Shown: positions 1 through 7,154, counted from the stretch's first letter. The stretch: 17,319 bases of DNA from an uncultured Oscillospiraceae bacterium (GCA_900545625.1 UQZS01000041.1:1-17319); one strand, 5' to 3'. Numbers and translations are program-made. Notes: generated by a model from the sequence alone, not told the origin.

Positions 1-373
1 CGCGCAATCTGCCCGCCTGCGGCTTTTCGTAGCGGTAGCAGGAGGTCAGATAGTAGATTTTCTGCGGCAGGGCGTCGTTGAAAAGCCCGTGCTCTAAAAA
101 CGCGCGCGCCGCGCCCGCCGTGCCCTCGGGGCGCAGGGTGATGGAGCGCCCGCCCTTGTCTTCAAAGGTATACATTTCCTTTTGCACGACGTCGGTCGTT
201 TCGCCGACCGAGCGTTGGAACAGCTCGGTGTGCTCAAAAACGGGCGTGCGCATTTCCGAGAACCCGTAATTTTCGGCGATCTCGCGCACAGCCGCTTCGA
301 TATACTGGGTCTTGCTGCTCTCTTTCGGGAGCAGGTCGAGCGTCCCCTTGATCGCATTGGTGATAAGTGCCAT
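1..373 (-). CDS. hisS: Histidyl-tRNA synthetase, N-terminal part (gene continues past the left edge)
   Basis: Charges tRNA-His with histidine in the cytoplasm (class II aminoacyl-tRNA synthetase). The 124 visible codons begin [16 protein letters not shown], a typical HisRS opening (the K-G-T-x-D-x-x-P signature), and continue through the [20 protein letters not shown] segment to the class II motif 2 region, [13 protein letters not shown], which contacts the acceptor end and ATP. The related HisZ regulatory paralogue is less likely because the motif 2 and N-terminal signatures are intact. ATG at 373-371 is preceded by AAGGAAG about 8 bases upstream. The C-terminal catalytic remainder and the anticodon-binding domain lie outside the window. 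It is downstream of mgsA on the same strand, 68 bp away, and may be cotranscribed with it. Confidence 0.93.
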   Translation of the reverse strand, partial: MALITNAIKGTLDLLPKESSKTQYIEAAVREIAENYGFSEMRTPVFEHTELFQRSVGETTDVVQKEMYTFEDKGGRSITLRPEGTAGAARAFLEHGLFNDALPQKIYYLTSCYRYEKPQAGRLR

Positions 374-403
374 AGTCGTTCTTCCTTACATGGGATAGAA
401 GCG

Positions 404-423
404 CCCCCTCCCTTGGGAGGGGG
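404..423 (-). repeat. Perfect 9-bp-stem hairpin between mgsA and hisS
   Basis: CCCCCTCCC (404-412) and GGGAGGGGG (415-423) pair perfectly around a 2-base loop, 18 bp downstream of the mgsA stop. In the transcribed direction no U-run follows, so it is a poor intrinsic terminator. It could be an RNA-stabilising or attenuating hairpin. The arms resemble the CCCCCTC/GAGGGGG arms of the palindromic modules at 5712-5760 and 13101-13152, so it may be a solo or eroded member of that family. Confidence 0.6.
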
Positions 424-441
424 ACGCCTTGTATTCCGGGT

Positions 442-843
442 TTATTTGGGATTGACGATGTCGCGCCAATCGAGGTCGCCGCGCTCAAGCGAATGGATGA
501 TCGCTTCGGCGGTAGCGATATTGGTCGCCACAGGGATATTGTGCACATCGCAAAGGCGCAGCAGATTATTCTCCTTAGGTTCGTGGGGCTTGGGGTTTAA
601 GGGGTCACGGAAAATCAAAAGCAGATCGATCTCGTTGCAGGCAATGCGCGCGCCGATCTGCTGATCGCCGCCCTGCGAGCCGTTAAGAAAGCGTGTGATC
701 TTTAAGCCTGTCGCTTCCGCGACCAGCTTGCCCGTCGTACCGGTCGCGCAGAGGTTGTGGCGGGACAGGATCCCGCAGTAGGCGATGCAGAACTGCGTGA
801 GCAATTCTTTTTTGGAATCGTGCGCCATCAGGGCAATGTTCAT
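442..843 (-). CDS. mgsA: Methylglyoxal synthase
   Basis: Converts dihydroxyacetone phosphate to methylglyoxal and phosphate, a bypass that frees phosphate when sugar phosphates build up. The 133-residue length matches the Bacillus-type family. Visible motifs: IALMAHDSK at the N-terminus, phosphate-binding ATGTTGK (33-39), [11 protein letters not shown] with the catalytic Asp at residue 60, and PHEP with the active-site His at 87, followed by [16 protein letters not shown]. At the position of the second catalytic Asp of the E. coli enzyme (Asp101, in the PHDPD context) this protein has Lys90. I chose ATG at 843 because AGAGAGGAA lies just upstream. An upstream in-frame GTG at 861 has no ribosome-binding site and would add only six residues. 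A likely promoter lies at 938-966. Confidence 0.95.
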   Translation of the reverse strand: MNIALMAHDSKKELLTQFCIAYCGILSRHNLCATGTTGKLVAEATGLKITRFLNGSQGGDQQIGARIACNEIDLLLIFRDPLNPKPHEPKENNLLRLCDVHNIPVATNIATAEAIIHSLERGDLDWRDIVNPK

Positions 844-937
844 AGCGTTCCTCTCTTTCACAAAAATTCAAGACACAAAACCCGCGTTTGCCGGAGAAAT
901 GCCGTCAACCGCGGTCTGAAACAATATACCGTTATAT

Positions 938-966
938 AGCATACCAAACTTTTACGGGAATTTCAA
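938..966 (-). promoter_or_regulatory. Likely sigma-A promoter of mgsA
   Basis: On the minus strand TTGAAA (966-961) is followed by a 17-base spacer and TATGCT (943-938). The -35 matches consensus at five of six positions and the -10 at four of six, in AT-rich DNA that contrasts with the GC-rich surroundings. The predicted start lies about 85-90 bases before the mgsA ATG. No riboswitch-like structure was recognised in the leader. Confidence 0.55.
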
Positions 967-1021
967 CTGTTGTTTAGCGTTTTTTTACAAAATTTTCAAA
1001 CCCGTGCAAATCGGGGCGAAA

Positions 1022-1068
1022 GCAGGGGGCAGCACTCAGAAATCAGAAGGCAGATTTCAGTGGTCAGA
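1022..1068 (+). repeat. Heptad array A (left arm of island 1)
   Basis: Seven units in strict 7-bp register on the plus strand: five-base cores at 1022, 1029, 1036, 1043, 1050, 1057 and 1064 read GCAGG, GCAGC, TCAGA, TCAGA, GCAGA, TCAGT, TCAGA. The two bases between cores vary. It faces the inverted array at 1310-1349. Confidence 0.8.
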
Positions 1069-1073
1069 CGCAT

Positions 1074-1146
1074 AATGGGGAAAATTGCAGAAGCCGAAAA
1101 TTTGATCGGCCGCGTAGCGGCGGACATTTGCCCTTGCAGGGGAATC
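1074..1146 (+). repeat. Leader-type intergenic repeat, copy 1
   Basis: This stretch shares ordered blocks with the minus-strand copy at 5880-5950: AATGGG, AAATTGCAG, GATCGG, CGCGTAGCGGCGG, then a short palindrome with CCCTTGCAGGGG. Its block GAAGCCGAAAATTTG recurs at 10277-10291. This is a dispersed short repeat with no coding sign. Confidence 0.7.
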
Positions 1147-1183
1147 ACCACCACGCGGTTTGTAAAAAGTTTCTGTTTGCGTT

Positions 1184-1252
1184 GTAGGGCGGGGGGCTTG
1201 CTCCCGCCGCAAGCGCCGGAGAACCCACGGTGCGAGCAAGCCCGCGCCCTAC
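1184..1252. repeat. Inverted repeat with GTAGGGCG arms
   Basis: The arm GTAGGGCGGGGGGCTTGCTC (1184-1203) is the near-exact reverse complement of 1234-1252, with one central mismatch and a one-base length difference, separated by a 30-base loop. A related GTAGGGCGGGAGAACC block appears at 12317-12332. No U-run follows on either strand. It sits in the 3'-flank of the minD-like gene and could still slow transcription there. Confidence 0.7.
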
Positions 1253-1309
1253 ATGGGATTTCCGTTTTGCGAGCAGCCGCGGGAGAGCATGAAACCCGCC
1301 CGTACCACA

Positions 1310-1349
1310 TCTAATCTCTAACGTCTAATATCTACCATCTAAAATCTAA
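1310..1349 (-). repeat. Heptad array B (right arm of island 1), overlapping the minD-like stop codon
   Basis: Six in-register units on the plus strand at 1310, 1317, 1324, 1331, 1338 and 1345: TCTAA, TCTAA, TCTAA, TCTAC, TCTAA, TCTAA, i.e. TTAGA on the minus strand. The final unit contains the complement of the TAG stop of the minD-like gene (1346-1348). Confidence 0.85.
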
Positions 1350-2083
1350 CACCGTACTTTCTTCACCTTGAATTCCACGTCCTCGCCCAAAAGGCGGGCG
1401 GCGACCCGTGCAAAGGCAGCGCGGGTGGACGCAAGCGGGCGGTCACCCTCGGCAAGGCGCCTGAGATGCGGGTCGTCGGGGATCGCGCCGATAAGACGCA
1501 TCCCGCTTTGCGTGACCGCACTGTCCGGCGACAGGCACTCGTGTGCGCGAAGCTGAAAATAATCAAACCGGTTGAGCAGCAAGCGCACCTCCTGTTCGGG
1601 AATGTGCGCAAACAAAAGCGCGCCGAGCGCCGATGCGGCGCGCACACAGACCGCGTCGGGGGTAGCGACGGCCACCGCCGCGTTCGAAACGCAGCAAAGC
1701 GTCGGCACAAAGCCCGCAAGCCCTGCCGGCGCGTCCAGCAGGCAGAAATCAAAATCCCCTTCCACTGCGCCGAGCACCGCAGAAAAAGCGGTTTCGTCCG
1801 GCAGTGCCGCATCAGCCGGCGGCGGCAGCATGAGCCCCAGCCGCCCGTCCTCGGTTTTCAGCAGCGCGTCGGACGGCGCACAAACGCTTTCAGCGGCGTC
1901 CAGCCAAGTGTATACAGCCTCGGCGCCGAGACCCGTCAGCAGGTCGAGCGTGCGCAGCCCCGCGTCGCAGTCGATGAGCAGCACCCTCTGCCCGCGCGCA
2001 AGCAGGGCATGCGCCAGGCACACGGCGGCGGTGGACTTTCCCGCGCCGCCCTTGCCGGAGCAGATCAGGATGCGTTTTGCCAT
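1346..2083 (-). CDS. MinD/ParA-family ATPase (MinD-like), without an evident membrane-targeting tail
   Basis: A 245-residue P-loop ATPase. Visible features are the deviant Walker A SGKGGAGKST (residues 9-18) with the signature lysine, the MinD-type DCDAGLRTLDLLTG, and a Walker B-like LLDAPAG. MinD recruits MinC to the membrane to block polar division septa, and the position directly after mreBCD-pbp2 is typical of Firmicutes minCD. Here, however, no minC or minE is in the window. The protein stops at RLLGEDVEFKVKKVRC, just where E. coli and Bacillus MinD continue into the amphipathic membrane-targeting helix. The last codons and stop lie inside heptad array B. ATG at 2083 has AGGGGAACGGAGA upstream, and only 20 bp separate it from the PBP2 stop. 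It could instead be a MinD paralogue with another polar or cell-wall role. Confidence 0.85.
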   Translation of the reverse strand: MAKRILICSGKGGAGKSTAAVCLAHALLARGQRVLLIDCDAGLRTLDLLTGLGAEAVYTWLDAAESVCAPSDALLKTEDGRLGLMLPPPADAALPDETAFSAVLGAVEGDFDFCLLDAPAGLAGFVPTLCCVSNAAVAVATPDAVCVRAASALGALLFAHIPEQEVRLLLNRFDYFQLRAHECLSPDSAVTQSGMRLIGAIPDDPHLRRLAEGDRPLASTRAAFARVAARLLGEDVEFKVKKVRC

Positions 2084-2103
2084 TCTCCGTTCCCCTTTCC
2101 GGT

Positions 2104-4197
2104 TCAGCCGAGCACGCTGTTATAGCCCTGCTCGGTATCCAACTGTGTCGCGGCGGCAAAATAGGCTTCGTAGATCTGTGCGACGAGCGTAGCTGTTGCC
2201 GTACCGCTGTTCAGGTTTTCGATCGCCACGGCGACGGCAATCTCGGGATCGTCATACGGCGCGAAGGAGATCATAAAGCCGTTCAAGCCTTCGACAATGT
2301 CGCCGTCTACCTTCGCCTTGGATTCCGCCGTACCGCTCTTCGCGGCGACCGCTACGGGAAGGTTGCGCAGCGCCGAAACGCGCGCGCCGTAGCGGCGCAT
2401 ACCCTCGCGCACGATGCGCAGGGTGTTGTCGGAAACGTTCAGTTCCTGCGCGACCGTGCCGGTGTTTTCGAGGATCGTCTCGGAATAGTCGGCGGTCCTG
2501 ATGCTTTTCACAAAATGTGCCTGATAGCGCGTCCCCGTGGCAAGCGCAGCGGCGTAGTTCGCAAGCTGGATGGGCGTGAACAGGTTGTCGGACTGTCCGA
2601 TCGCCGCCTGCACGGTATCGCCGGGGTACCAGGTGCCGCCGTGGGATTCACGGTATTCGATGCTGGCGAGCACGCCCGTGGATTCGCCCACCTCCACGCC
2701 GGTCTTCTGCCCGAGCCCGAAGCGCGAGCAATATTCGTTCATGCGCTCGATCCCCAAAAGCCTGCCCGTCTCATAGAAAAAGATGTTGCAGGACTGGTTG
2801 AGCGCCTCTTTAACGTCAATGCTGCCGTGATACCCGGTGCAGCGGAAGACGGTATCCGTAAAATAGGTATAGTAGCGCGTGCAGCGGAAGGTGGAAGTCT
2901 CGGTGATGACGCCCTCCTCTAAGCCCGCCACGGCGATGGCAGGCTTCATCGTAGAGCCGGGCGCGTAGGTCGAGAGCAGCGCGCGGTTCCACAGCGGCGA
3001 ATCCGTATCTGCCGCAAGCGCCGCGTAATTGTCGTAATAGGTCGAAAGGTCGTAGCTCGGGTAGGTCGCGCAGGCGAGCACCCCGCCCGTTTTCACGTCG
3101 ATGACGACCGCAGAGCCGACCGCAGGGATGGATTCCTTGTCGCGGTACTCCTCCACGAACGCCGCAAGCGCGTCCTGCACCTGCTTTTGCAGCCCCGAAT
3201 CGATCGTCAGGATCACGGCGTTGCCCGCTTCGGGCGCGGTGGTGATCTCGGAGGCCTTATTGCCGTCTGCGTCGGTCGTTGTGGTCATGACGCCGTTCGT
3301 CCCGCGCAGATAATCCTCCATGGCGCTTTCGATGCCGAATTTGCCGATGGTGTCGTCCATGGCGTAGGCGCGTAAGGACAGCGTCTGCCGTTCGGCGTCG
3401 GTCAGCGACTCGTCGGCGGACGCCGTTTTGTATTCTTCGGAAAGCGACGCATATTCCTCGGCGTCGAGCGACCCCGTCACCCCGATGATGTGCGGGGCAA
3501 TGGTGCCGTCCGTGTAGCTGCGGCGCGTCGTGACTTCAATATCCACGCCGACATACGTCGCGCTGTTTTCCTTGATGATCGCGGCGACCTCGGTCGAGAC
3601 CTCGTCTGCAAAAGTAAAAGGGTTCACCGCCGAGAACGAGATGCGCTTGAGCGAGTAGCACACAGAGCCGATCTTGCGCGCCGTCTGCGGATCGTAATCC
3701 TGCAATTTAAATTTCTCGACCAGCGCGTCGAAGCAGTTTTGCGCCGTGGCGTAAGAGTTCAAATGCAGCACGTCGCGCGATTTCAAAAACGCGATATCGG
3801 AATCGGCGTTTTCCTTGTATTGGATGTTGCCGTTCGCGTCAAATTCCAGCGGCAGGTCGTCGTTCCATTCCACGCCGTGTTCCTCGCACAGCGCGATGAG
3901 CGCCGCTAAGATCTCGTTGCGCCGCTCCTGCTCAGAAGTCGGCGGGAAATACGAGGCGTTGAGCACGATCGTGTTGACCTGCTCATTCGTAACAAGCGGC
4001 ACGCCGTTGCAGTCGAGGATCTCGCCGCGCGCCGCTTCAATGGTGCTGTCCACGGAATTGAGCGCGACGCCGTCGGTGGAATACTCGCCGGCGTTGACGA
4101 CCTGCACGCGGAACAGCTCCACTAAAAACACGGAGAAAAACAGCGCGATGGCAACGATAAACGCCATGGTGCGCAGCCGCAGGCTTTTTTCTTTCAT
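2104..4197 (-). CDS. mrdA: Penicillin-binding protein 2, elongasome transpeptidase
   Basis: Class B PBP that cross-links peptidoglycan during side-wall growth with MreBCD and RodA. The 697 residues show a short cytoplasmic start, one membrane anchor (about 11-28), a dimerisation/pedestal domain, and the transpeptidase domain. Its motifs are STMK with nucleophile Ser415 (SxxK), SCN at 469-471 (SxN) and KSGT at 620-623 (KTGT-type box). No PASTA domain is seen, which favours PBP2 over SpoVD-like PBPs. An upstream in-frame extension to 4371 is rejected: it overlaps most of mreD and is Cys/Arg-rich junk, whereas ATG 4197 has AAAAGGAGT close by. It follows mreD by 31 bp and precedes the MinD-like gene, so it belongs to the mre operon. 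Confidence 0.95.
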   Translation of the reverse strand: MKEKSLRLRTMAFIVAIALFFSVFLVELFRVQVVNAGEYSTDGVALNSVDSTIEAARGEILDCNGVPLVTNEQVNTIVLNASYFPPTSEQERRNEILAALIALCEEHGVEWNDDLPLEFDANGNIQYKENADSDIAFLKSRDVLHLNSYATAQNCFDALVEKFKLQDYDPQTARKIGSVCYSLKRISFSAVNPFTFADEVSTEVAAIIKENSATYVGVDIEVTTRRSYTDGTIAPHIIGVTGSLDAEEYASLSEEYKTASADESLTDAERQTLSLRAYAMDDTIGKFGIESAMEDYLRGTNGVMTTTTDADGNKASEITTAPEAGNAVILTIDSGLQKQVQDALAAFVEEYRDKESIPAVGSAVVIDVKTGGVLACATYPSYDLSTYYDNYAALAADTDSPLWNRALLSTYAPGSTMKPAIAVAGLEEGVITETSTFRCTRYYTYFTDTVFRCTGYHGSIDVKEALNQSCNIFFYETGRLLGIERMNEYCSRFGLGQKTGVEVGESTGVLASIEYRESHGGTWYPGDTVQAAIGQSDNLFTPIQLANYAAALATGTRYQAHFVKSIRTADYSETILENTGTVAQELNVSDNTLRIVREGMRRYGARVSALRNLPVAVAAKSGTAESKAKVDGDIVEGLNGFMISFAPYDDPEIAVAVAIENLNSGTATATLVAQIYEAYFAAATQLDTEQGYNSVLG

Positions 4198-4228
4198 GGG
4201 GGACTCCTTTTCAGCTTCTGCCGTGCGC

Positions 4229-4747
4229 CTATTCCGGCAGGCGCGTGCGGCGCATGACTGTGCGCACGAGCAGATAGAACAGCGGGGTAAACAAAACGGA
4301 AAACACGACCGCCGGCAAATAGTAGCGTACATACAGCCAGCCGGCGCTGTCCACGCCCTCGGCGACCACAAAAAAGATCACATACAAAGATACATACAAA
4401 ACGTGCGCGAGCACCGACAGCAGCATGGCGGTGATCAGGTTGTTGCGCATGATCGTGTTGATGAGGATGCCGCACGCCGCGCCGATGAGCATAAACAACA
4501 GCGCGTGGAACCCGTCGCCCAGGGGCGAGACGCTGTCCCAAAGGACGCCTGCAAACGCGCCGAACAGCGCGCCGGCGACCTCGCGTTCAAAAAGCCCCAG
4601 GCAAACCGTCAGCGACAAAAGGAAAAACGCCCGCACGCCGCACACCGACGGGAACGCGCCGGGCGTATTTTGCAGCAGGTGCGCGCCTAAGATCAGCAGC
4701 GCGAAAATCGCGCGGCGCAATAGCAAGATCCTTGTCCGCTTACGCAT
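4229..4747 (-). CDS. mreD: Rod shape-determining membrane protein MreD
   Basis: A 172-residue, very hydrophobic protein with about five predicted membrane segments and basic ends (MRKRTRILLLRR; VMRRTRLPE). It contains the family-typical GALFGAFAGVLWDSVSPLG stretch, where MreD has a conserved G-x-x-x-D-region pattern. MreD is an integral membrane member of the rod complex that links MreC to the cytoplasmic MreB filaments. Its sequence is weakly conserved across bacteria, so the call rests on size, topology and position between mreC and the PBP2 gene. ATG at 4747 overlaps the mreC stop by 8 bases, indicating translational coupling. GAGGGGAAAGG inside the end of mreC is its ribosome-binding site. 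The longer start at 4777 would extend further into mreC and lacks such a site. Confidence 0.9.
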   Translation of the reverse strand: MRKRTRILLLRRAIFALLILGAHLLQNTPGAFPSVCGVRAFFLLSLTVCLGLFEREVAGALFGAFAGVLWDSVSPLGDGFHALLFMLIGAACGILINTIMRNNLITAMLLSVLAHVLYVSLYVIFFVVAEGVDSAGWLYVRYYLPAVVFSVLFTPLFYLLVRTVMRRTRLPE

Positions 4748-5585
4748 CGCCTTTCCCCTCAAAATCCGTGATAACAAAGGCGTCCTGCACCTCGCCGATG
4801 TCTACGCCGGGCCGGATCTCGGCACAGTAGGAGACGTCGCCCTCCTCCTGATACACCTGTGTGACCGTACCGATGATAAGGTTGCGCGGGAACACGCCGC
4901 CCACGCCGGAGGTGCAGACGATCCCGCCCGGGGCGACGGTGGTGCTCTGCGACAGCCCCGTGAGCTTCACCAGCCCTTCGGCAGCAAGTGCAGAGGTCGT
5001 TTCGGTATAGCCCGTCTCGCCCGTGCGGATCTCATATGCGGCAGCGCTCACCTTCGGGTCGCAGATCGACAGCACCACGCAGGTGGTGGGGGCGACCTCG
5101 GACACGATGCCGATCAGATATTCGCCGCTGATGACCGGGTCGCCGACGGAAACGCCGTCGGTCTCGCCGCAGCTTAAAGTGAACGACCCGAACACATCGG
5201 CGGCGTCGCGCCCGATGAGCGTGCCCGCGACGAATTGAAAGTCGGGGTTCTCCTCCTTGACTCCAAGAAAGTTTTCATAGCTTTCTACCCGGCGCTGCAG
5301 CTCCTCATAGTCCACAAGCATCCCCTGGTATTCGGCGATCTGGTTTTCGAGCTCCTCTACGCGGTCGCGGTATGCGCCCGCCGAAACGAAGCCGCCCGCC
5401 GCGTCGCCCACCTTGTCCGCTATGTAGGTGCAGGCGCGCTCCAAGGGCGAGAGCACCGTGCTCACCGCAGACGTCAGCACGGAGGTGCCGCCGGAAAACG
5501 CCGCCGCGGCGATCACGCACGCGAGCAGCACCACGGCAGCAGCCAGCAGGATTTTAAATGCGGCGGTCTTGAAAAAGTTACGCAT
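4740..5585 (-). CDS. mreC: Cell shape-determining protein MreC
   Basis: A 281-residue bitopic protein: short cytoplasmic N-terminus MRNFFKTAAFK, one membrane helix (about 11-30), an extracytoplasmic coiled coil (around 66-106, rich in heptad-spaced Leu/Glu), then the beta-rich MreC domain. The latter includes the typical GLIGRD-like segment (GTLIGRDAADVFGSF), GDPVISGEYLIGIVSEV, and GGVFPRNLIIGTVTQV near the end. MreC scaffolds PBP2 and MreD in the elongation complex. ATG 5585 is preceded by AAAGGAGAACT, a strong site, so the start at 5606 is not used. It overlaps mreD by 8 bases. Unusually, 404 bp of repeats separate it from mreB. Confidence 0.94.
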   Translation of the reverse strand: MRNFFKTAAFKILLAAAVVLLACVIAAAAFSGGTSVLTSAVSTVLSPLERACTYIADKVGDAAGGFVSAGAYRDRVEELENQIAEYQGMLVDYEELQRRVESYENFLGVKEENPDFQFVAGTLIGRDAADVFGSFTLSCGETDGVSVGDPVISGEYLIGIVSEVAPTTCVVLSICDPKVSAAAYEIRTGETGYTETTSALAAEGLVKLTGLSQSTTVAPGGIVCTSGVGGVFPRNLIIGTVTQVYQEEGDVSYCAEIRPGVDIGEVQDAFVITDFEGKGDA

Positions 5586-5614
5586 AGTTCTCCTTTGGGC
5601 AGACACACAAAAAG

Positions 5615-5661
5615 GCAGAGGGCGGGGGGTAGATTTCAGAGATCGGCGGTCAGAAGCAAGA
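5615..5661 (+). repeat. Heptad array C (left arm of island 2)
   Basis: Plus-strand cores in 7-bp register at 5615, 5622, 5629, 5636, 5643 and 5650: GCAGA, GCGGG, GTAGA, TCAGA, TCGGC, TCAGA, with a weak seventh unit at 5657. It ends about 30 bp upstream of the mreC start and faces the inverted array at 5956-5981. Confidence 0.7.
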
Positions 5662-5711
5662 CGGGCGGGTTTCCGCTTGGGCTTTTACCGCCTGCTATTC
5701 GCCGGTTTTTT

Positions 5712-5760
5712 CTCTCCCCCAGGCTTGCTTCGCTCGCCTTCCCCCTCGTCAGAGGGGGAA
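5712..5760 (+). repeat. Palindromic module type 1 (forward)
   Basis: The module reads CTCTCCCCCAG, then a small variable hairpin, then the stem CCCCCTC-GTCA-GAGGGGG. The same architecture occurs on the minus strand at 13101-13152 with a different inner hairpin. This conservation of arms with a changed inner stem is typical of mobile palindromic (REP/MITE-like) repeats. Confidence 0.75.
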
Positions 5761-5768
5761 ACGCTTGA

Positions 5769-5843
5769 CCGAAAGTTTGCTGAAACCCTTTCCTCCCTCT
5801 GAGGAGGGAGGTGGCACGGCGGAACGTCGTGACGGAGGGAGAG
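5769..5843 (+). repeat. Palindromic module type 2 (forward) with its own leader
   Basis: ACCGAAAGTTT plus AAACCCTTT leads into CCTCCCTC-TGAG-GAGGGAGG, then TGGCACG, a short inner hairpin, and GGAGGGAGAG. It matches the minus-strand element spanning 13178-13257 including the leader, except for the inner hairpin. The shared leader shows that the repeat unit is longer than the hairpin itself. Confidence 0.75.
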
Positions 5844-5879
5844 CCCCAAGCGGCGCCCTTTTTCACTTACGCGGATATT

Positions 5880-5950
5880 TTCCCTTGCAGGGGAATCCCC
5901 GCCGCTACGCGTCCGATCGGTTTTTTGCTTTTCCTGCAATTTTTCCCATT
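5880..5950 (-). repeat. Leader-type intergenic repeat, copy 2
   Basis: Read on the minus strand it matches 1074-1146 block for block: AATGGG, AAAATTGCAG, CGATCGG, CGCGTAGCGGCGG, then CCCCTGCAAGGG. The palindromic tail is inverted in detail relative to copy 1 (CCCTTGCAGGGG there), consistent with a stem-loop end. Confidence 0.7.
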
Positions 5951-5955
5951 GCGCT

Positions 5956-5981
5956 TCTGTCCTCTGCCCGCTGAAATCTGA
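5956..5981 (-). repeat. Heptad array D (right arm of island 2)
   Basis: Four in-register plus-strand cores at 5956, 5963, 5970 and 5977: TCTGT, TCTGC, GCTGA, TCTGA. It begins 9 bp after the mreB stop (in the direction of transcription) and is inverted relative to array C. Confidence 0.65.
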
Positions 5982-5989
5982 TCTTTTTC

Positions 5990-7009
5990 TTAATCGTAGT
6001 TCCGTTTGCCGGTCACGGCAAGCACGGCGTCGTTCTCCAGGCACTTGCCGCAGCCGTCCACCACGCAGTCCAGCGGATTTTCCGCGACGTGCACGGGGAT
6101 CTTCGTCTCAATGGAGATCAGCTTGTCGAGCCCGCGCAGCAGCGCGCCGCCGCCCGTGAGCATGATGCCGCGGTCGATGATGTCGGCGGAAAGCTCGGGC
6201 GGGGTCTTCTCGAGCGTCGAACGGATGGTGTCAAGGATCTGGTTGACCGGATCGGAAAGCGCCTCGCGCACCTCTTCGGAGGTGATCTCAATGTTCTTCG
6301 GCAGGCCGTCGAGCAGGTTCCTGCCCTTGACGTCCATAGCGCCCTCGCCGTCGTAGGGGTAAGCAGAGCCGATCTTGATCTTGATATCCTCCGCCGTGCG
6401 CTCGCCGATCAGCAGGTTGTGCTTTTTGCGGATATAGGCGATGATGGATTCGTCAAAATTGTCGCCCGCCACGCGCGCGGACTGCGCGGTGACGATGTCG
6501 CCGAACGAAATGACCGCGACTTCGCTGGTACCGCCGCCGATGTCCACGACCATGGAGCCGACCGCTTCGGAAACGGGCAGCCCCGCGCCGATCGCTGCCG
6601 CCATGGGTTCTTCGATGAGGCTGACATACTTCGCGCCCGCCGAACGCGCCGCGTCGTGCACCGCCTTGCGCTCCACCTCCGTGACGCCCGAGGGGATGCA
6701 GATGAGCACGCGCGCTTTCGAGAACGGGGATTTGTTGATCGCCATGCGGATGAATTCCTTGAGCATGTCCGAGGTGATCTCAAAGTCAGCGATAACGCCG
6801 TCCTTCAAGGGGCGCACCGCCGTGATGGAGCCGGGCGTTCTGCCGATCATCTGCTTCGCCTTGTCACCGACGGCGACGACCTTCTGCGGGTAGGCGCTCA
6901 CGTCCACCGCAACGACCGAGGGCTCACGGATCACAATGCCCTTGCCTTTAACGAAAACAAGGGTATTGGCGGTGCCGAGGTCGATCCCAATATCCTGTGA
7001 AAATAACAT
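5990..7009 (-). CDS. mreB: Rod shape-determining actin homologue MreB
   Basis: A 339-residue bacterial actin that forms membrane-bound filaments guiding side-wall synthesis. Visible ATPase-fold motifs: phosphate-1 DLGTANT (10-16), the connect/hydrolysis region [16 protein letters not shown] with Glu134, phosphate-2 [10 protein letters not shown] (154-163), and the adenosine motif [11 protein letters not shown] (284-294). The length is standard. ATG 7009 is chosen because it starts [13 protein letters not shown] as in the family and has AAGGAAGAG upstream. The longer frame to 7258 is encoded by promoter and repeat DNA. It is the first gene of the mre-pbp2-minD block, with its own strong promoter at 7064-7092, but it is separated from mreC by a repeat island. 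Confidence 0.97.
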   Translation of the reverse strand: MLFSQDIGIDLGTANTLVFVKGKGIVIREPSVVAVDVSAYPQKVVAVGDKAKQMIGRTPGSITAVRPLKDGVIADFEITSDMLKEFIRMAINKSPFSKARVLICIPSGVTEVERKAVHDAARSAGAKYVSLIEEPMAAAIGAGLPVSEAVGSMVVDIGGGTSEVAVISFGDIVTAQSARVAGDNFDESIIAYIRKKHNLLIGERTAEDIKIKIGSAYPYDGEGAMDVKGRNLLDGLPKNIEITSEEVREALSDPVNQILDTIRSTLEKTPPELSADIIDRGIMLTGGGALLRGLDKLISIETKIPVHVAENPLDCVVDGCGKCLENDAVLAVTGKRNYD

Positions 7010-7063
7010 AGGACTCTTCCTTTCTTTCCAAGCGCAGTGCGCGCAATTTTCCAATATGTAGTT

Positions 7064-7092
7064 ATTATAACCCACGCTATGAAAATTCTCAA
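7064..7092 (-). promoter_or_regulatory. Near-consensus sigma-A promoter of mreB
   Basis: On the minus strand TTGAGA (7092-7087), a 17-base spacer and a perfect TATAAT (7069-7064). The predicted start gives a leader of roughly 50 bases before the mreB ATG. It is the best promoter in the window and lies in an AT-rich pocket, 60 bp on the mreB side of heptad array E. Confidence 0.8.
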
Positions 7093-7154
7093 CCGCCAAA
7101 TCGTTAAAACTTTCTGAATTTCGCCGTAATTTTTTTGTAAAAGTCCGCGCGATT

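Noticed and set aside
404..423. Intrinsic terminator after mgsA
   Set aside because: The stem is strong but no U-run follows on the sense strand, so it is listed only as a hairpin.
844..960. Riboswitch or T-box in the mgsA leader
   Set aside because: No conserved T-box sequence, specifier stem or recognised aptamer core; only a promoter and a plain leader are seen.
1022..1349. Heptad arrays as a CRISPR array
   Set aside because: The period is 7 bp with degenerate units and no spacers of 26-40 bp; no cas gene is present.
1346..2083. ParA of a plasmid or chromosome partition system
   Set aside because: No parB and no parS-like sites are visible; MinD-type DxDxGLRxLD and the position after PBP2 fit MinD better.
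1466..2125. Long plus-strand ORFs opposite the minD-like gene
   Set aside because: Shadows of a GC-rich gene on the other strand; Arg-rich, low complexity, no motif.
4198..4371. Upstream start for PBP2
   Set aside because: The added 58 residues are Cys/Arg-rich and lie inside mreD; the ATG at 4197 has a strong AAAAGGAGT and the family-typical start.
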